This document shows positions 25,643 to 33,893 of a stretch of 64,000 nucleotides of DNA, one piece after another (within the stretch, counting starts at the first letter, position 1; each line of letters begins with the position of its first letter). Origin of the DNA: an uncultured Clostridia bacterium. GTDB lineage: Bacteria; Bacillota; Clostridia; Christensenellales; UBA1242. The notes below the pieces were generated by a model. It did no database searches, was not told the origin of the DNA, and worked only from the letters and a program-made list of their open reading frames with translations. The stretch is taken from the NCBI GenBank assembly GCA_944383405.1, contig CALWPL010000004.1, positions 1 to 64,000 on the forward strand, written 5' to 3'. The position numbers and the translations under genes are program-made.

Positions 25643-27118
25643 ATGGATTCGTATAAGATTTATGAAGACATAGCACAACGAACAGGTGGAGACATCTATG
25701 TCGGTGTTGTAGGCCCTGTAAGGTGTGGTAAGTCTACATTTATAACAAATTTTATGAATAAAATGGTTCTACCAAACATTACAAACACCTTTGATAGAAC
25801 CCGCACGATAGATGAATTGCCACAAAGTGCAGACGGAAAGACAATCATGACAACCCAACCACGATTTGTACCAAAAGACGCTGTTAAAATTAAAGTGGAT
25901 AATATTGACCTAAAAATAAGACTTGTTGACTGCGTGGGTTACACAGTAAATGGGGCAGAAGGACTAACAGAGAACGATAAGCCAAGGTTAATAAAAACCC
26001 CATGGAGTGAAACGCCACTTCCATTTGAAGATGCAGCGGAAATTGGAACGAGAAAGGTAATAAAAGAGCATTCAACAGTTGCAGTTGTCATGACAACAGA
26101 TGGTTCATTTGGAGAACTAAAAAGAGACAATTTTATTGCCGCCGAAGAACAAACTATAAAAGAACTAAAAGAGTGCAATAAGCCATTTGTCCTTGTTGTA
26201 AACTCAGCAAAAAAGGACAATATAGAAACTAAAACATTAGTCGAAAAATTAAGAGAAAAATATAATGTACCAACACTTTCTATTGACGCAGTTAATTTAA
26301 GTGAAGATGACATAAAAGTCATTTTTGAGAGTTTACTCCAAGAATTTCCACTATATTCACTAAGGGTTCGCATGCCTAAATGGATACAAACACTTCCATT
26401 TGAAGATGAGTTAATTCAAGAAATTGTACTTGAATGTAAAAACCTAGTTAACTCTGCAACAAAAATTGGCGAAATAAATAGTTCGACTCGCTCATTTAGT
26501 CAAAGTCAAAACTTTGAAGAAGTACAATTATCAAATATTGACATGGGAGAAGGGATAGCCTATCTTGATGTTACACCTAAGCAAGATTTATTCTATAAGG
26601 TTTTATCTCGTGAGTGCGAACAGGAGATAAAAAGCGACTTTGAACTTGTTAGCCTTATTAAACAACTTGCAGTAGCAAAAGTTGAGTATGATAAAATGAA
26701 AGAAGCCTTAAAACAAGTTGAAGAAGAAGGCTATGGTGTTGTCAGTCCAAAAATGGAAGACATGAAACTCGAAGAACCTGAAATTGTAAAACAAGGTTCA
26801 AGATATGGCGTAAAATTAAAGGCTAGTGCTCCAAGTTTACACATAATGAGAGTCGATGTTGAAACAGAAATTTGTCCTGTTGTTGGCAGTGAGCAACAAA
26901 GTGAAGATATTGTAAAATATTTACTTAAAGAATTTGAAAATAATCCAAAAGGTCTTTGGGAAACAAATATGTTTGGCAAAAGCCTTCATAGTTTAGTCAA
27001 TGAAGGATTAAATAAAAAAATTCTTCAAATGCCACCGGAAGCCCAAAAGAAAATGCGAAAAACATTGAGTAGAATAGTCAACGAAGGTAAAGGCGGAATA
27101 ATTTGTATTTTATTATAA
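25643..27118 (+). CDS. spoIVA: SpoIVA, spore coat morphogenetic ATPase
   Basis: 491 residues from the ATG at 25643, chosen for its SD GGAGG and because Bacillus SpoIVA is 492 residues. A TTG-started extension to 25616 would overlap the promoter. Walker A is GPVRCGKS (24-31), the G3-like motif is VDCVGY, and the C terminus ends GGIICILL. SpoIVA hydrolyses ATP to polymerise on the forespore surface and forms the basement of the coat. It is a single-gene transcript with a sigma-E-like promoter and a strong terminator. Confidence 0.97.
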   Translation: MDSYKIYEDIAQRTGGDIYVGVVGPVRCGKSTFITNFMNKMVLPNITNTFDRTRTIDELPQSADGKTIMTTQPRFVPKDAVKIKVDNIDLKIRLVDCVGYTVNGAEGLTENDKPRLIKTPWSETPLPFEDAAEIGTRKVIKEHSTVAVVMTTDGSFGELKRDNFIAAEEQTIKELKECNKPFVLVVNSAKKDNIETKTLVEKLREKYNVPTLSIDAVNLSEDDIKVIFESLLQEFPLYSLRVRMPKWIQTLPFEDELIQEIVLECKNLVNSATKIGEINSSTRSFSQSQNFEEVQLSNIDMGEGIAYLDVTPKQDLFYKVLSRECEQEIKSDFELVSLIKQLAVAKVEYDKMKEALKQVEEEGYGVVSPKMEDMKLEEPEIVKQGSRYGVKLKASAPSLHIMRVDVETEICPVVGSEQQSEDIVKYLLKEFENNPKGLWETNMFGKSLHSLVNEGLNKKILQMPPEAQKKMRKTLSRIVNEGKGGIICILL

Positions 27119-27254
27119 ATTAAGTTATTAATTTTAATATTTTAATTGAAAATAATAATAAAATAGTAGTAAAAATTATTTGTTTCTGTAAATATTTATA
27201 AAATATAATATTATAAATCTATTTAAATAAAAATTAATTTATTTTAAAACACAT

Positions 27255-27299
27255 AAAAAACACACAGGGAAGTATAAATGCTTTTTCTGTGTGTTTTTT
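27255..27299. terminator. Bidirectional terminator between spoIVA and the DUF378 gene
   Basis: AAAAAACACACAG (27255-27267) pairs perfectly with CTGTGTGTTTTTT (27287-27299). Both strands end in a T run, and the flanking genes are convergent. Confidence 0.9.
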
Positions 27300-27307
27300 A
27301 TTTAAGA

Positions 27308-27526
27308 TTAATCTCTATTCCAAAGAGAAATTCTACCATGATTTATAATCGGAGCAATTAGAATCCATAATGCACTAATACCAACTAAAATGTAAACGAT
27401 TGTTACAAGTGCTGGTACTCCACCAAAAATAGCGGTAACAAGGTTCCAGGAGAAAATCCCAATAAGCAACCAATTAAGACCCCCAATTAATAAAAAAATC
27501 CAAGCAATAGTATTTACAATTCTCAT
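27308..27526 (-). CDS. DUF378 small membrane protein
   Basis: 72 residues with two hydrophobic helices (about 5-30 and 36-60) and the family pattern GGLNWLLIGIF. The family is widespread in Firmicutes and has no known function. The SD is AAAGGGGG. Confidence 0.85.
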   Translation of the reverse strand: MRIVNTIAWIFLLIGGLNWLLIGIFSWNLVTAIFGGVPALVTIVYILVGISALWILIAPIINHGRISLWNRD

Positions 27527-27949
27527 TTTAAGTCCCCCTTTATGAGTATTTTAGGTAAAACCAAACGAAATATGCATAAAGAGAGAATTTACTTACTAAC
27601 CAATTTTTGTAAATAAGATGTCGATGCTTTTAAAATGATAATTTGTAAATGCAAAATAAAAATTATCAAATTAAATAACTGTATTTTCTTTATTAATAAT
27701 AATTAAAGTAGAATATAAATCATTTACTACTTACTTTACAAGTTTTATATCAAACTTTATTAAAGTTTATTTAACTATTAATAGGGTAAAATTGTGTATT
27801 CATAACATTAATATAATAAAATATATAAAAGTGAGATGTTTAATATTGTGTAAAGATTACTTATTAATAATATCTTTTACCAATAATTATAAATTTTCTT
27901 ATATTTATAAAGAATTAAATTTTGTATTTAATAACAAATTGATACAATT
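27527..27949. other. Gene-free gap upstream of the DUF378 gene
   Basis: A/T-rich, and no gene is supported. An open frame at 27792-28040 runs into the tRNA-His gene and is judged spurious. Confidence 0.6.
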
Positions 27950-27978
27950 AAAAAAACCACTATATAAAAGCGGTTTTA
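27950..27978 (-). terminator. Terminator of the minus-strand tRNA operon
   Basis: On the minus strand AAAACCGC pairs with GTGGTTTT (one mismatch), followed by more T residues, directly after the tRNA-His 3' end. Confidence 0.6.
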
Positions 27979-27982
27979 AAAC

Positions 27983-28060
<78 letters not shown>

Positions 28061-28071
28061 ATATAAAAAAA

Positions 28072-28148
28072 TGGTGTTCCAGGAGGGATTCGAACCCCCG
28101 ACACCCGCCTTAGAAGGGCGGTGCTCTATCCAGCTGAGCTACTGAAAC
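28072..28148 (-). tRNA. tRNA-Arg (TCT)
   Basis: The acceptor GTTTCAG pairs with CTGGAAC. The anticodon loop is CTTCTAA, giving TCT. The T loop is GGTTCGAATC, and CCA is encoded. Confidence 0.95.
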
Positions 28149-28158
28149 AAAAAAAATA

Positions 28159-28232
28159 TGGAGCGGGTGAAGGGAATCGGACCCTCGCAGCCAGCTTGGA
28201 AGGCTGGAACTCTACCACTGAGCTACACCCGC
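28159..28232 (-). tRNA. tRNA-Gly (TCC)
   Basis: The acceptor GCGGGTG pairs with CACCCGC. The anticodon loop CTTCCAA gives TCC. The T loop reads GGTCCGATTC, and CCA is encoded. It is first in the operon Gly-Arg-His. Confidence 0.95.
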
Positions 28233-28250
28233 ATGATTAAATACTGAAAT

Positions 28251-28279
28251 AATCTATCACATCTATAAAATATTGTCAA
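28251..28279 (-). promoter_or_regulatory. Promoter of the tRNA Gly-Arg-His operon
   Basis: On the minus strand TTGACA (28274-28279), 17-nt spacer, TAGATT (28251-28256), about 20 bp before tRNA-Gly. The rest of the 28233-28520 gap is AT-rich and holds no gene. Confidence 0.75.
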
Positions 28280-28520
28280 CTCATTTACAAAAAATTTTTT
28301 TTATTACTTCCATACTTTCTTATTATAAATTTAAGAATAATATAATTAACAACTCTTTAAAACTTTAATATTCAAATATATATAAAATGTTATTATATTT
28401 ATCTTAAATAAATTTATAATCTATAATTAATAAAGGATTATATAAAATTCAAAAAAAGTAATTTTTTATTATTGATTTAAACTTTCTAAATAAAAAGTTT
28501 TTAAATTTGCAAAAATTCTA

Positions 28521-28549
28521 TTGATTTTTAATCTAAAATGATAGATAAT
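28521..28549 (+). promoter_or_regulatory. Promoter of tRNA-Gln (CTG)
   Basis: TTGATT, 17-nt spacer, GATAAT, 17 bp before the tRNA 5' end. Confidence 0.7.
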
Positions 28550-28566
28550 ATATAAGTATTAAGTAT

Positions 28567-28642
28567 TGGGGTGTCGCCAAGTGGTAAGGCATTGGACTCT
28601 GACTCCAACATTCCGTAGGTTCGAATCCTGCCACCCCAGCCA
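28567..28642 (+). tRNA. tRNA-Gln (CTG)
   Basis: The acceptor TGGGGTG pairs with CACCCCA. The anticodon loop CTCTGAC gives CTG. CCA is encoded. It is nearly identical outside the anticodon arm to the tRNA-Gln (TTG) at 29885. A protein gene starts only 17 bases after its 3' end. Confidence 0.95.
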
Positions 28643-28659
28643 AATATAAGGAAAAAGCA

Positions 28660-29667
28660 ATGCGTTCAGATGATGAAAAATATGTATCCGCTAAAATAGG
28701 GAAAAGAGATTTAACTTGTGTTAATCATTGGAAAACACTTGATATAGAAAACCTTAAAATAACAAAGCCAACTGTATTATGTTTTGGTGGTAATAGAAGC
28801 ATGGACGAAAGAGACGCTAATGCTTTTTGTAAATCCGCTGAAAAAATGCTCAATTTTGACAGCCTTTTTGGGTCAACAAATAGAAAAGATATAGATTTAA
28901 TTGGTATTTCTTATGGACATTATAAGGGAGATAAATATAAAAGTAAAGACGGCGTTGAAACCTCAAGCCTAACAAAAGATGAAATAAAAAAATTTGCAAT
29001 AAGTGTTTTTAGACCTCTTTACCTAAACGAAGAAGGAAACAGAATCAACAAGTATACTGCTATGAAAAACTTTAATTTAATAACAACCTTTTCACATAGT
29101 TATGGCTCAATGGCAATAAATAGTATTATAGAAGAAGTTTATCAAGATATGATAAGAGCAGGATATACATATTTAGACACTTGTGATATATTTTCTCAAA
29201 TAATAAGCGTGTCTTATGCACCAAGAGGCGTTATTTCAGGCGTATCAAATATCCAAATTATTTCTGGTTGTGATGGGTATGATGTGCCACTGAACTGTAA
29301 CAAAAAAACAAAAAATATATATTACAATCATTTTTACAATGTAGGCGAAAATGGCAAAAAGGGAAACGGAGCAGTTATTACAGACGATAATACAATAAGC
29401 GTGTTTACAACCAATATGACAAATAATCCTAAAATTGATGACCATGCATTGAAAGTTCTAGTTAATGCAGGACAAAATCTTTCAAATGAACAAAGTAAAT
29501 TTTCGGGAAGCATTTTTTCAGTAGCACAAGATTCGTTAATTTTATCAGTAAAAAATAGTCTGCATAACTATTTATCAAATGATTTTATTCCAAAACCAAG
29601 TTTAAATGAATTGCTATCAAATACAAAACAAATATTAGGTAAAGAGCAATTTAACCTTGAAATGTGA
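28660..29667 (+). CDS. Uncharacterised alpha/beta-hydrolase-like protein, paralogue of the gene at 1170
   Basis: 335 residues. An early strand runs into a loop (VLCFGGNRSMDE, 39-50), followed by a second strand (IDLIGISYGHYKG). FSHSYGSMAI (144-153) looks like a nucleophile elbow with Ser147. A possible catalytic His is in KIDDHALKVL. No signal peptide or membrane helix is present. The same order of blocks occurs in the protein at 1170-2285, where Cys141 replaces Ser147. No promoter or terminator separates it from the tRNA-Gln gene 17 bases upstream, so it is probably transcribed with it. The SD is AAGGAA. The substrate and role are unknown. Confidence 0.72.
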   Translation: MRSDDEKYVSAKIGKRDLTCVNHWKTLDIENLKITKPTVLCFGGNRSMDERDANAFCKSAEKMLNFDSLFGSTNRKDIDLIGISYGHYKGDKYKSKDGVETSSLTKDEIKKFAISVFRPLYLNEEGNRINKYTAMKNFNLITTFSHSYGSMAINSIIEEVYQDMIRAGYTYLDTCDIFSQIISVSYAPRGVISGVSNIQIISGCDGYDVPLNCNKKTKNIYYNHFYNVGENGKKGNGAVITDDNTISVFTTNMTNNPKIDDHALKVLVNAGQNLSNEQSKFSGSIFSVAQDSLILSVKNSLHNYLSNDFIPKPSLNELLSNTKQILGKEQFNLEM

Positions 29668-29838
29668 TATTCTTATTGCACCCTAAAATTATGCTTTGAT
29701 AATGTTAAAATTTTTATTTTATTTTAAATAATATATCAATTTAACACTTAAATACAAATTATAAAAATTAAAATTTTATATTAATTTAATAATTTAAAAA
29801 TTTTTTAATTTAAAATGCTAAAAAATTTAAAAAAGTAC

Positions 29839-29867
29839 TTGATTATTTTCATTAATACTATTATAAT
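29839..29867 (+). promoter_or_regulatory. Promoter of the tRNA Gln-Lys-Leu operon
   Basis: TTGATT (29839-29844), 17-nt spacer, TATAAT (29862-29867), 17 bp before tRNA-Gln. Confidence 0.8.
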
Positions 29868-29884
29868 ACATAAGTACTAGGTTT

Positions 29885-29960
29885 TGGGGTGTAGCCAAGT
29901 GGTAAGGCACAAGACTTTGACTCTTGCATTGCGTAGGTTCAAATCCTGCCACCCCAGCCA
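29885..29960 (+). tRNA. tRNA-Gln (TTG)
   Basis: The acceptor TGGGGTG pairs with CACCCCA. The anticodon loop CTTTGAC gives TTG. CCA is encoded. Confidence 0.95.
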
Positions 29961-29967
29961 TTATCGT

Positions 29968-30043
29968 GATTCACTAGCTCAGTCGGTAGAGCACTTGACT
30001 TTTAATCAAGGGGTCCCGAGTTCGAACCTCGGGTGGATCACCA
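29968..30043 (+). tRNA. tRNA-Lys (TTT)
   Basis: The acceptor GATTCAC pairs with GTGGATC (one G-T pair). The anticodon loop CTTTTAA gives TTT. CCA is encoded. Confidence 0.95.
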
Positions 30044-30058
30044 TTTATAATCTTTCAG

Positions 30059-30141
30059 GCGGATGTGGCGGAATTGGTAGACGCGTTAGACTTAGGATCT
30101 AATGGGAGACCGTGGGGGTTCGAGCCCTCTCATCCGCACCA
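30059..30141 (+). tRNA. tRNA-Leu (TAG)
   Basis: The acceptor GCGGATG pairs with CATCCGC. The anticodon loop CTTAGGA gives TAG. A long variable arm, as expected for Leu, is present. CCA is encoded. Confidence 0.95.
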
Positions 30142-30205
30142 GCCTTATTTAAAATAAGGCAAGATTACACCCATAGATAAAGGTTTAAGGTACATAAGAT
30201 AAAGA

Positions 30206-30235
30206 ACACTTACTTTAAATAAGTAAGTGTTTTTT
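30206..30235 (+). terminator. Intrinsic terminator of the tRNA Gln-Lys-Leu operon
   Basis: ACACTTACTT pairs with AAGTAAGTGT, followed by five T. A second, T-less hairpin (GCCTTATTT with AAATAAGGC) directly follows tRNA-Leu at 30144. Confidence 0.8.
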
Positions 30236-30247
30236 AAAAGGTAGTAT

Positions 30248-30565
30248 ATGAAGAAAATATTTGAGGAAGTATATAAAATAGTAAAACAAGTCCCAAAAGG
30301 CAAGGTAACAACTTATGGCGATATTGCACGAATACTTGGCAATGTTAGGCTTTCTCGTGTAGTAGGTTTTGCCTTGCACGCCAATCCATATTTTGGGGAA
30401 GTCCCTTGCCATAGAGTAGTAAGTAAAAACGGTGGTCTTGCCCCAAACTTTGCCTTTGGCGGAATTAATGTACAAAAACAAATGCTTGAAAATGAAGGAA
30501 TTAAAATAGAAAACAACTGTGTCGTTAATCTCAAAAACTTTTTATTTGATTTTGATAAAAATTAA
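30248..30565 (+). CDS. Short methylguanine-DNA methyltransferase family protein
   Basis: 105 residues, only the DNA-binding/active-site domain of the O6-alkylguanine transferase family. The alkyl-acceptor motif is PCHRVV with Cys54 intact, unlike alkyltransferase-like (ATL) proteins, which replace this Cys. The helix-turn-helix arm TYGDIARILG is present. The N-terminal RNase H-like domain of Ogt/Ada is missing. It could be a true minimal methyltransferase or an ATL-like damage sensor. The start is GTATATGAAG after AAAAGGTAG. It is a single gene between the tRNA terminator and the polymerase gene. Confidence 0.85.
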   Translation: MKKIFEEVYKIVKQVPKGKVTTYGDIARILGNVRLSRVVGFALHANPYFGEVPCHRVVSKNGGLAPNFAFGGINVQKQMLENEGIKIENNCVVNLKNFLFDFDKN

Positions 30566-30774
30566 GTTTTAATTAATAATCAATATTATGCTAAAAATTT
30601 ATATAAAATAATATTAATAATTTTTTAAAAAATGTAGAATAAAAAATTTACTTATATTTTTTACTACTAAAATTAAATATATAGTTTAACACAAAAAAGA
30701 ATTTGTTTTTAAATTTTTATAAATTAAACACAAATAAAAGCATTATATTACAACAAAATAAATTTAAAAAAATA

Positions 30775-30786
30775 GTACATTTGTTC
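30775..30786. promoter_or_regulatory. Candidate LexA (SOS) box before the Y-family polymerase gene
   Basis: GTACATTTGTTC matches GAACnnnnGTTC at 7 of 8 fixed positions and shares ACATTTGTT with the box before lexA. It lies 55 bp upstream of the GTG start. Confidence 0.6.
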
Positions 30787-30840
30787 GAAAAATTATGTTA
30801 TTTGCTTAATTATTTTTTTTATTAGTGTTATACTACTATT

Positions 30841-32136
30841 GTGGAAAATAAAAAAGATAAACAAAGATATTATTTTGTAATTGATATGAAATCATTTTTT
30901 GCGTCATGCGAGTGCGCAGATAGGGGACTTGACCCAATGAAAACACTTCTCGTTGTCGCAGATGAATCACGCTCACAACAAACTGTTTGTCTTGCAGTAA
31001 CTCCTGCATTAAAAAAACTTGGCATTAGAAATAGGTGCAGACTATTTGAAATTCCAAGTGATATTGAATATATTATTGCTCCACCGAGAATGAAACGCTA
31101 TATTGAATATGCTTCCCAAATTTATGGAATTTATTTAAAATACATTGATAAAAATGATATTCATGTTTATTCAATAGACGAGTGTTTTCTAGATGTAACC
31201 GATTATTTAGAATTGTATTCTATAAAACCAAAAGATTTTGCCATAAAACTTGGAAAAGAAATACAAAATACGCTCCATATTCCATCTAGTATTGGAATAG
31301 GAACAAACATGTATTTAGCAAAAATAGCACTTGACATAACCGCAAAAAAGACAAAAGACCAAATAGGCTTTTTGGATGAAAGAAAATATATACGGAGTCT
31401 TTGGGCTCATAAACCAATCACAGATTTTTGGCAAATATCAAAGGGGATAGCCACACGCCTTGAAAAGTATGGGATATACACCATGGGAGAACTTGCAAAA
31501 TTTGATGAAGATGTCTTGTATAAAGAATTTGGAATTAATGCGGAATTACTTATTGATCATGCGTGGGGAAGCGAAAGTTGCTTAATATCAGATGTAAAGT
31601 CATATAAAAGTAAATCTCGTTCAATATCATCATCACAAATTTTGCCTTGCAATTATTCGTTTAACGAGGCAAAACTAGTATTTAAGGAAATGATACAAAA
31701 TGGATGTTACGACCTAGCACAACAAAATTTTTCCACTCAACTTATACACATTTTTGTTGGCTATGGAGATAATAAAGGGGATGGCTCAAAAGGCACAATT
31801 AGAATGAATATGACAACAAATTTATACTCTGTCATTATAGATTACGCTCTGCAACTATTTGATAAAATAGTAAATCATAATAAACCTATTAGAAAAATAG
31901 GATATGATTTTAGCGAACTTGTGTCAGAAGACAGGGAACAATATGACCTTTTTATCCCTTTAAAAAATATCAAAAGAGAAAAGCAAGTTGTAAAAAGTAT
32001 TATAAATGTAAAAAATAAATATGGTAAAAATGCTATAATAAAAGCCTTAGACTTAAATGAAAAAGCAACTCAAAGAGAAAGAAATGCAATGATAGGGGGT
32101 CATAGAAGTGGAGAGAGTAAAAATGCCAAGAAGTGA
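30841..32136 (+). CDS. Y-family DNA polymerase (DinB/UmuC type, UvrX-like)
   Basis: 431 residues. The catalytic carboxylates lie in FVIDMKSFFAS (Asp15) and YSIDECFLDVT (Asp113, Glu114). A helix-hairpin-helix and a little-finger domain follow. The pairing with a downstream YolD-family gene is typical of the UvrX/YqjW group of Firmicutes. It performs error-prone bypass of lesions. It starts with GTG and has no SD. TATACT (30829-30834) ends 6 nt before it, suggesting a leaderless mRNA. A LexA-box-like sequence is upstream, so SOS induction is likely. Confidence 0.9.
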   Translation: MENKKDKQRYYFVIDMKSFFASCECADRGLDPMKTLLVVADESRSQQTVCLAVTPALKKLGIRNRCRLFEIPSDIEYIIAPPRMKRYIEYASQIYGIYLKYIDKNDIHVYSIDECFLDVTDYLELYSIKPKDFAIKLGKEIQNTLHIPSSIGIGTNMYLAKIALDITAKKTKDQIGFLDERKYIRSLWAHKPITDFWQISKGIATRLEKYGIYTMGELAKFDEDVLYKEFGINAELLIDHAWGSESCLISDVKSYKSKSRSISSSQILPCNYSFNEAKLVFKEMIQNGCYDLAQQNFSTQLIHIFVGYGDNKGDGSKGTIRMNMTTNLYSVIIDYALQLFDKIVNHNKPIRKIGYDFSELVSEDREQYDLFIPLKNIKREKQVVKSIINVKNKYGKNAIIKALDLNEKATQRERNAMIGGHRSGESKNAKK

Positions 32137-32452
32137 GAGAGCAAAACAATTTGCACCTTTTGATGCATTAAAAGGGTTACAAAAAGCCCTTAGAATGAAA
32201 GAATATGAGCATGAAAGAAATCTAAAAGGGGACTTGCCAGATGAAAAAATTGAAGCAATTTCAAATTTACTACTCAAACTAAAAAAAGGTGAAGTTGTCT
32301 ACGCCAAATATTTTGATGATGGATTTTATAAAGAAATTCAAGGTAAAGTTTTAGTTGATATTACAAAACAACTAATTGTAATTGAAAATAAAAAAATAAA
32401 TTTTAGCGACCTTTTTGAACTAGAAAAACAATCAAAAATTGACAAAATATAA
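32123..32452 (+). CDS. YolD-like partner of the Y-family polymerase
   Basis: 109 residues from the ATG at 32123, chosen for GGAG 9 nt upstream. An ATG at 32108 is also in frame. It has the YolD-family opening RSERAKQFAPFDALKGLQ and a C-terminal beta-rich half. It overlaps the end of the polymerase gene. YolD proteins form a conserved two-gene unit with UvrX-type polymerases. Their exact function is not established. Confidence 0.85.
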   Translation: MPRSERAKQFAPFDALKGLQKALRMKEYEHERNLKGDLPDEKIEAISNLLLKLKKGEVVYAKYFDDGFYKEIQGKVLVDITKQLIVIENKKINFSDLFELEKQSKIDKI

Positions 32453-32506
32453 GCAAAAAAATATCCAAATTTCACAAATTGAAGTTGTCATTTCATATAT
32501 AACTAA

Positions 32507-33214
32507 ATGTTAAGTTCTGACTATATTTTAGTTTACGATAGTGGAAACGGCGGAAAATATGTTTTACAAAATCTCAAAAAAAAATTACCACTGGAAAATT
32601 TTATTTTATTTAAGGACACCGAGTTTTGTCCTTATGGAAATAAAAAAATATTGGATTTAAAAGAAAATATTACAAAAAAAATTAACTACTTACTTTCAAC
32701 TTATAAGATAAAACTCATAGTTATTGCTTGTAATACAATAAGTAGTTTATTTAAAACCTATTTACTAAATAAATTTACGCAATGTAACTTTTTATTTGTA
32801 AACCCTAAAATAACTACACAAATGCTAAAAAATAAGACATTAATTCTTGGCACAACAAATACAATAAAAAATAATAAAAGGATACAATTTTACAAAAATA
32901 ATAAAAATTTATATGTGTTAGGTTTGTCAAATCTAGCAAAGATAATTGATGATAATATAAAAAAACTAGACACAATTTTACCTATATTAAGGGCTAAATT
33001 AGTCCCTTATATAAATTTTGAAATTAAAAATATAGTCCTTGCTTGCACCCATTATAATTACATAAAAAAACAGTTAAAAACTATTTTTCATCAAGTAAAA
33101 TTCTATGAAAGTAGTATGGAAGTTTCAACACTTGCAAAAAGATTACTAGAAAATTTGGGCTTAATAAATATAAATAACAAAAAACAAACGGTTTTAATAC
33201 TAAATAAAATTTAA
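32507..33214 (+). CDS. murI: Glutamate racemase
   Basis: 235 residues. The motifs are DSGNGG (Asp11), FCPYG, IACNT with catalytic Cys75, and ACTHY with catalytic Cys180. It interconverts L- and D-glutamate for peptidoglycan. It is about 30 residues shorter than usual, with loops trimmed. The start ATG has no SD. TATATA-like sequence ends 5 nt upstream. Confidence 0.92.
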   Translation: MLSSDYILVYDSGNGGKYVLQNLKKKLPLENFILFKDTEFCPYGNKKILDLKENITKKINYLLSTYKIKLIVIACNTISSLFKTYLLNKFTQCNFLFVNPKITTQMLKNKTLILGTTNTIKNNKRIQFYKNNKNLYVLGLSNLAKIIDDNIKKLDTILPILRAKLVPYINFEIKNIVLACTHYNYIKKQLKTIFHQVKFYESSMEVSTLAKRLLENLGLININNKKQTVLILNKI

Positions 33215-33438
33215 CAATTAAAAATTATATAAATATTTAATAAAAATTCGCATTTAAAAGATAATCAAGGTAGATAAATTTTAAAATAATAAAATCAAAA
33301 AAGCATTTTAAAACTATTAAGCTGCTATTTTTTACTTTAATAAATATGTAAATAATATTTGGTTTTTATTTCTAGTTATATATAAATATAATTTCTTTTT
33401 ATATTTTTTCAATAAAAATTATTAAACAATAAAATAAT
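33215..33438. other. Gene-free gap before the tRNA-Val promoter
   Basis: AT-rich, with no coding frame and no clear hairpin. murI has no obvious terminator here. The gene-free stretch continues to 33563, interrupted only by the promoter-like element at 33439. Confidence 0.5.
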
Positions 33439-33466
33439 TTGCAAATCTTCATTTTTATGCTATAAT
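33439..33466 (+). promoter_or_regulatory. Possible promoter of tRNA-Val
   Basis: TTGCAA (33439-33444), 16-nt spacer, TATAAT (33461-33466). It is nearly 100 bp before the tRNA, so the assignment is tentative. Confidence 0.45.
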
Positions 33467-33563
33467 ATTTGTATGTAAAAGTAAGTTTTATTGATTTTAA
33501 CTTAGTTTTATTTCTTCATTTTTAAGATTAAAATAAATTATTCAATTTTAAGTCAAATTATTT

Positions 33564-33640
33564 GGTCTTATAGCGCAGTTGGTTAGAGCGTTTCCTTCAC
33601 ATGGAAAAGGTCATAGGTTCGAGTCCTATTAAGACCACCA
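33564..33640 (+). tRNA. tRNA-Val (CAC)
   Basis: The acceptor GGTCTTA pairs with TAAGACC. The anticodon loop TTCACAT gives CAC. The T loop is GGTTCGAGTC, and CCA is encoded. It is a single tRNA. 90 bp after it comes a tandem GAGTAGAAT repeat. Confidence 0.95.
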
Positions 33641-33732
33641 GTATTAAATCACAACATATTGTGTTTAGATATATTTCAAAACTACAACATATAATGTCAA
33701 AAAAGTTGAATTTTTTCAATCTTCTTTTTTTT

Positions 33733-33754
33733 GAGTAGAATCTGAGTAGAATTT
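33733..33754. repeat. Tandem 11-bp repeat after tRNA-Val
   Basis: GAGTAGAATCT is followed directly by GAGTAGAATTT. Its position just downstream of a tRNA 3' end suggests a possible remnant of an integration site, but no integrase is adjacent. Confidence 0.35.
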
Positions 33755-33893
33755 GTAGTAAATAATTATGTATTATTTAGCATTTTTTAGTTTATAGTAA
33801 AAATTAAATAAAGAAAAATATTAAGTTGCAGATAATCAAATAGTAAAAAGTATAATTAGTTATAATAAATCAATAAATTTAAATTTAATCTTG

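Noticed and set aside
25939-26373. 144-codon frame antisense to spoIVA
   Set aside because: Shadow frame inside a full-length, well-conserved gene.
29884-30102. Open frame of 72 codons on the plus strand
   Set aside because: It runs through tRNA-Gln, tRNA-Lys and part of tRNA-Leu. The RNA genes explain the sequence.
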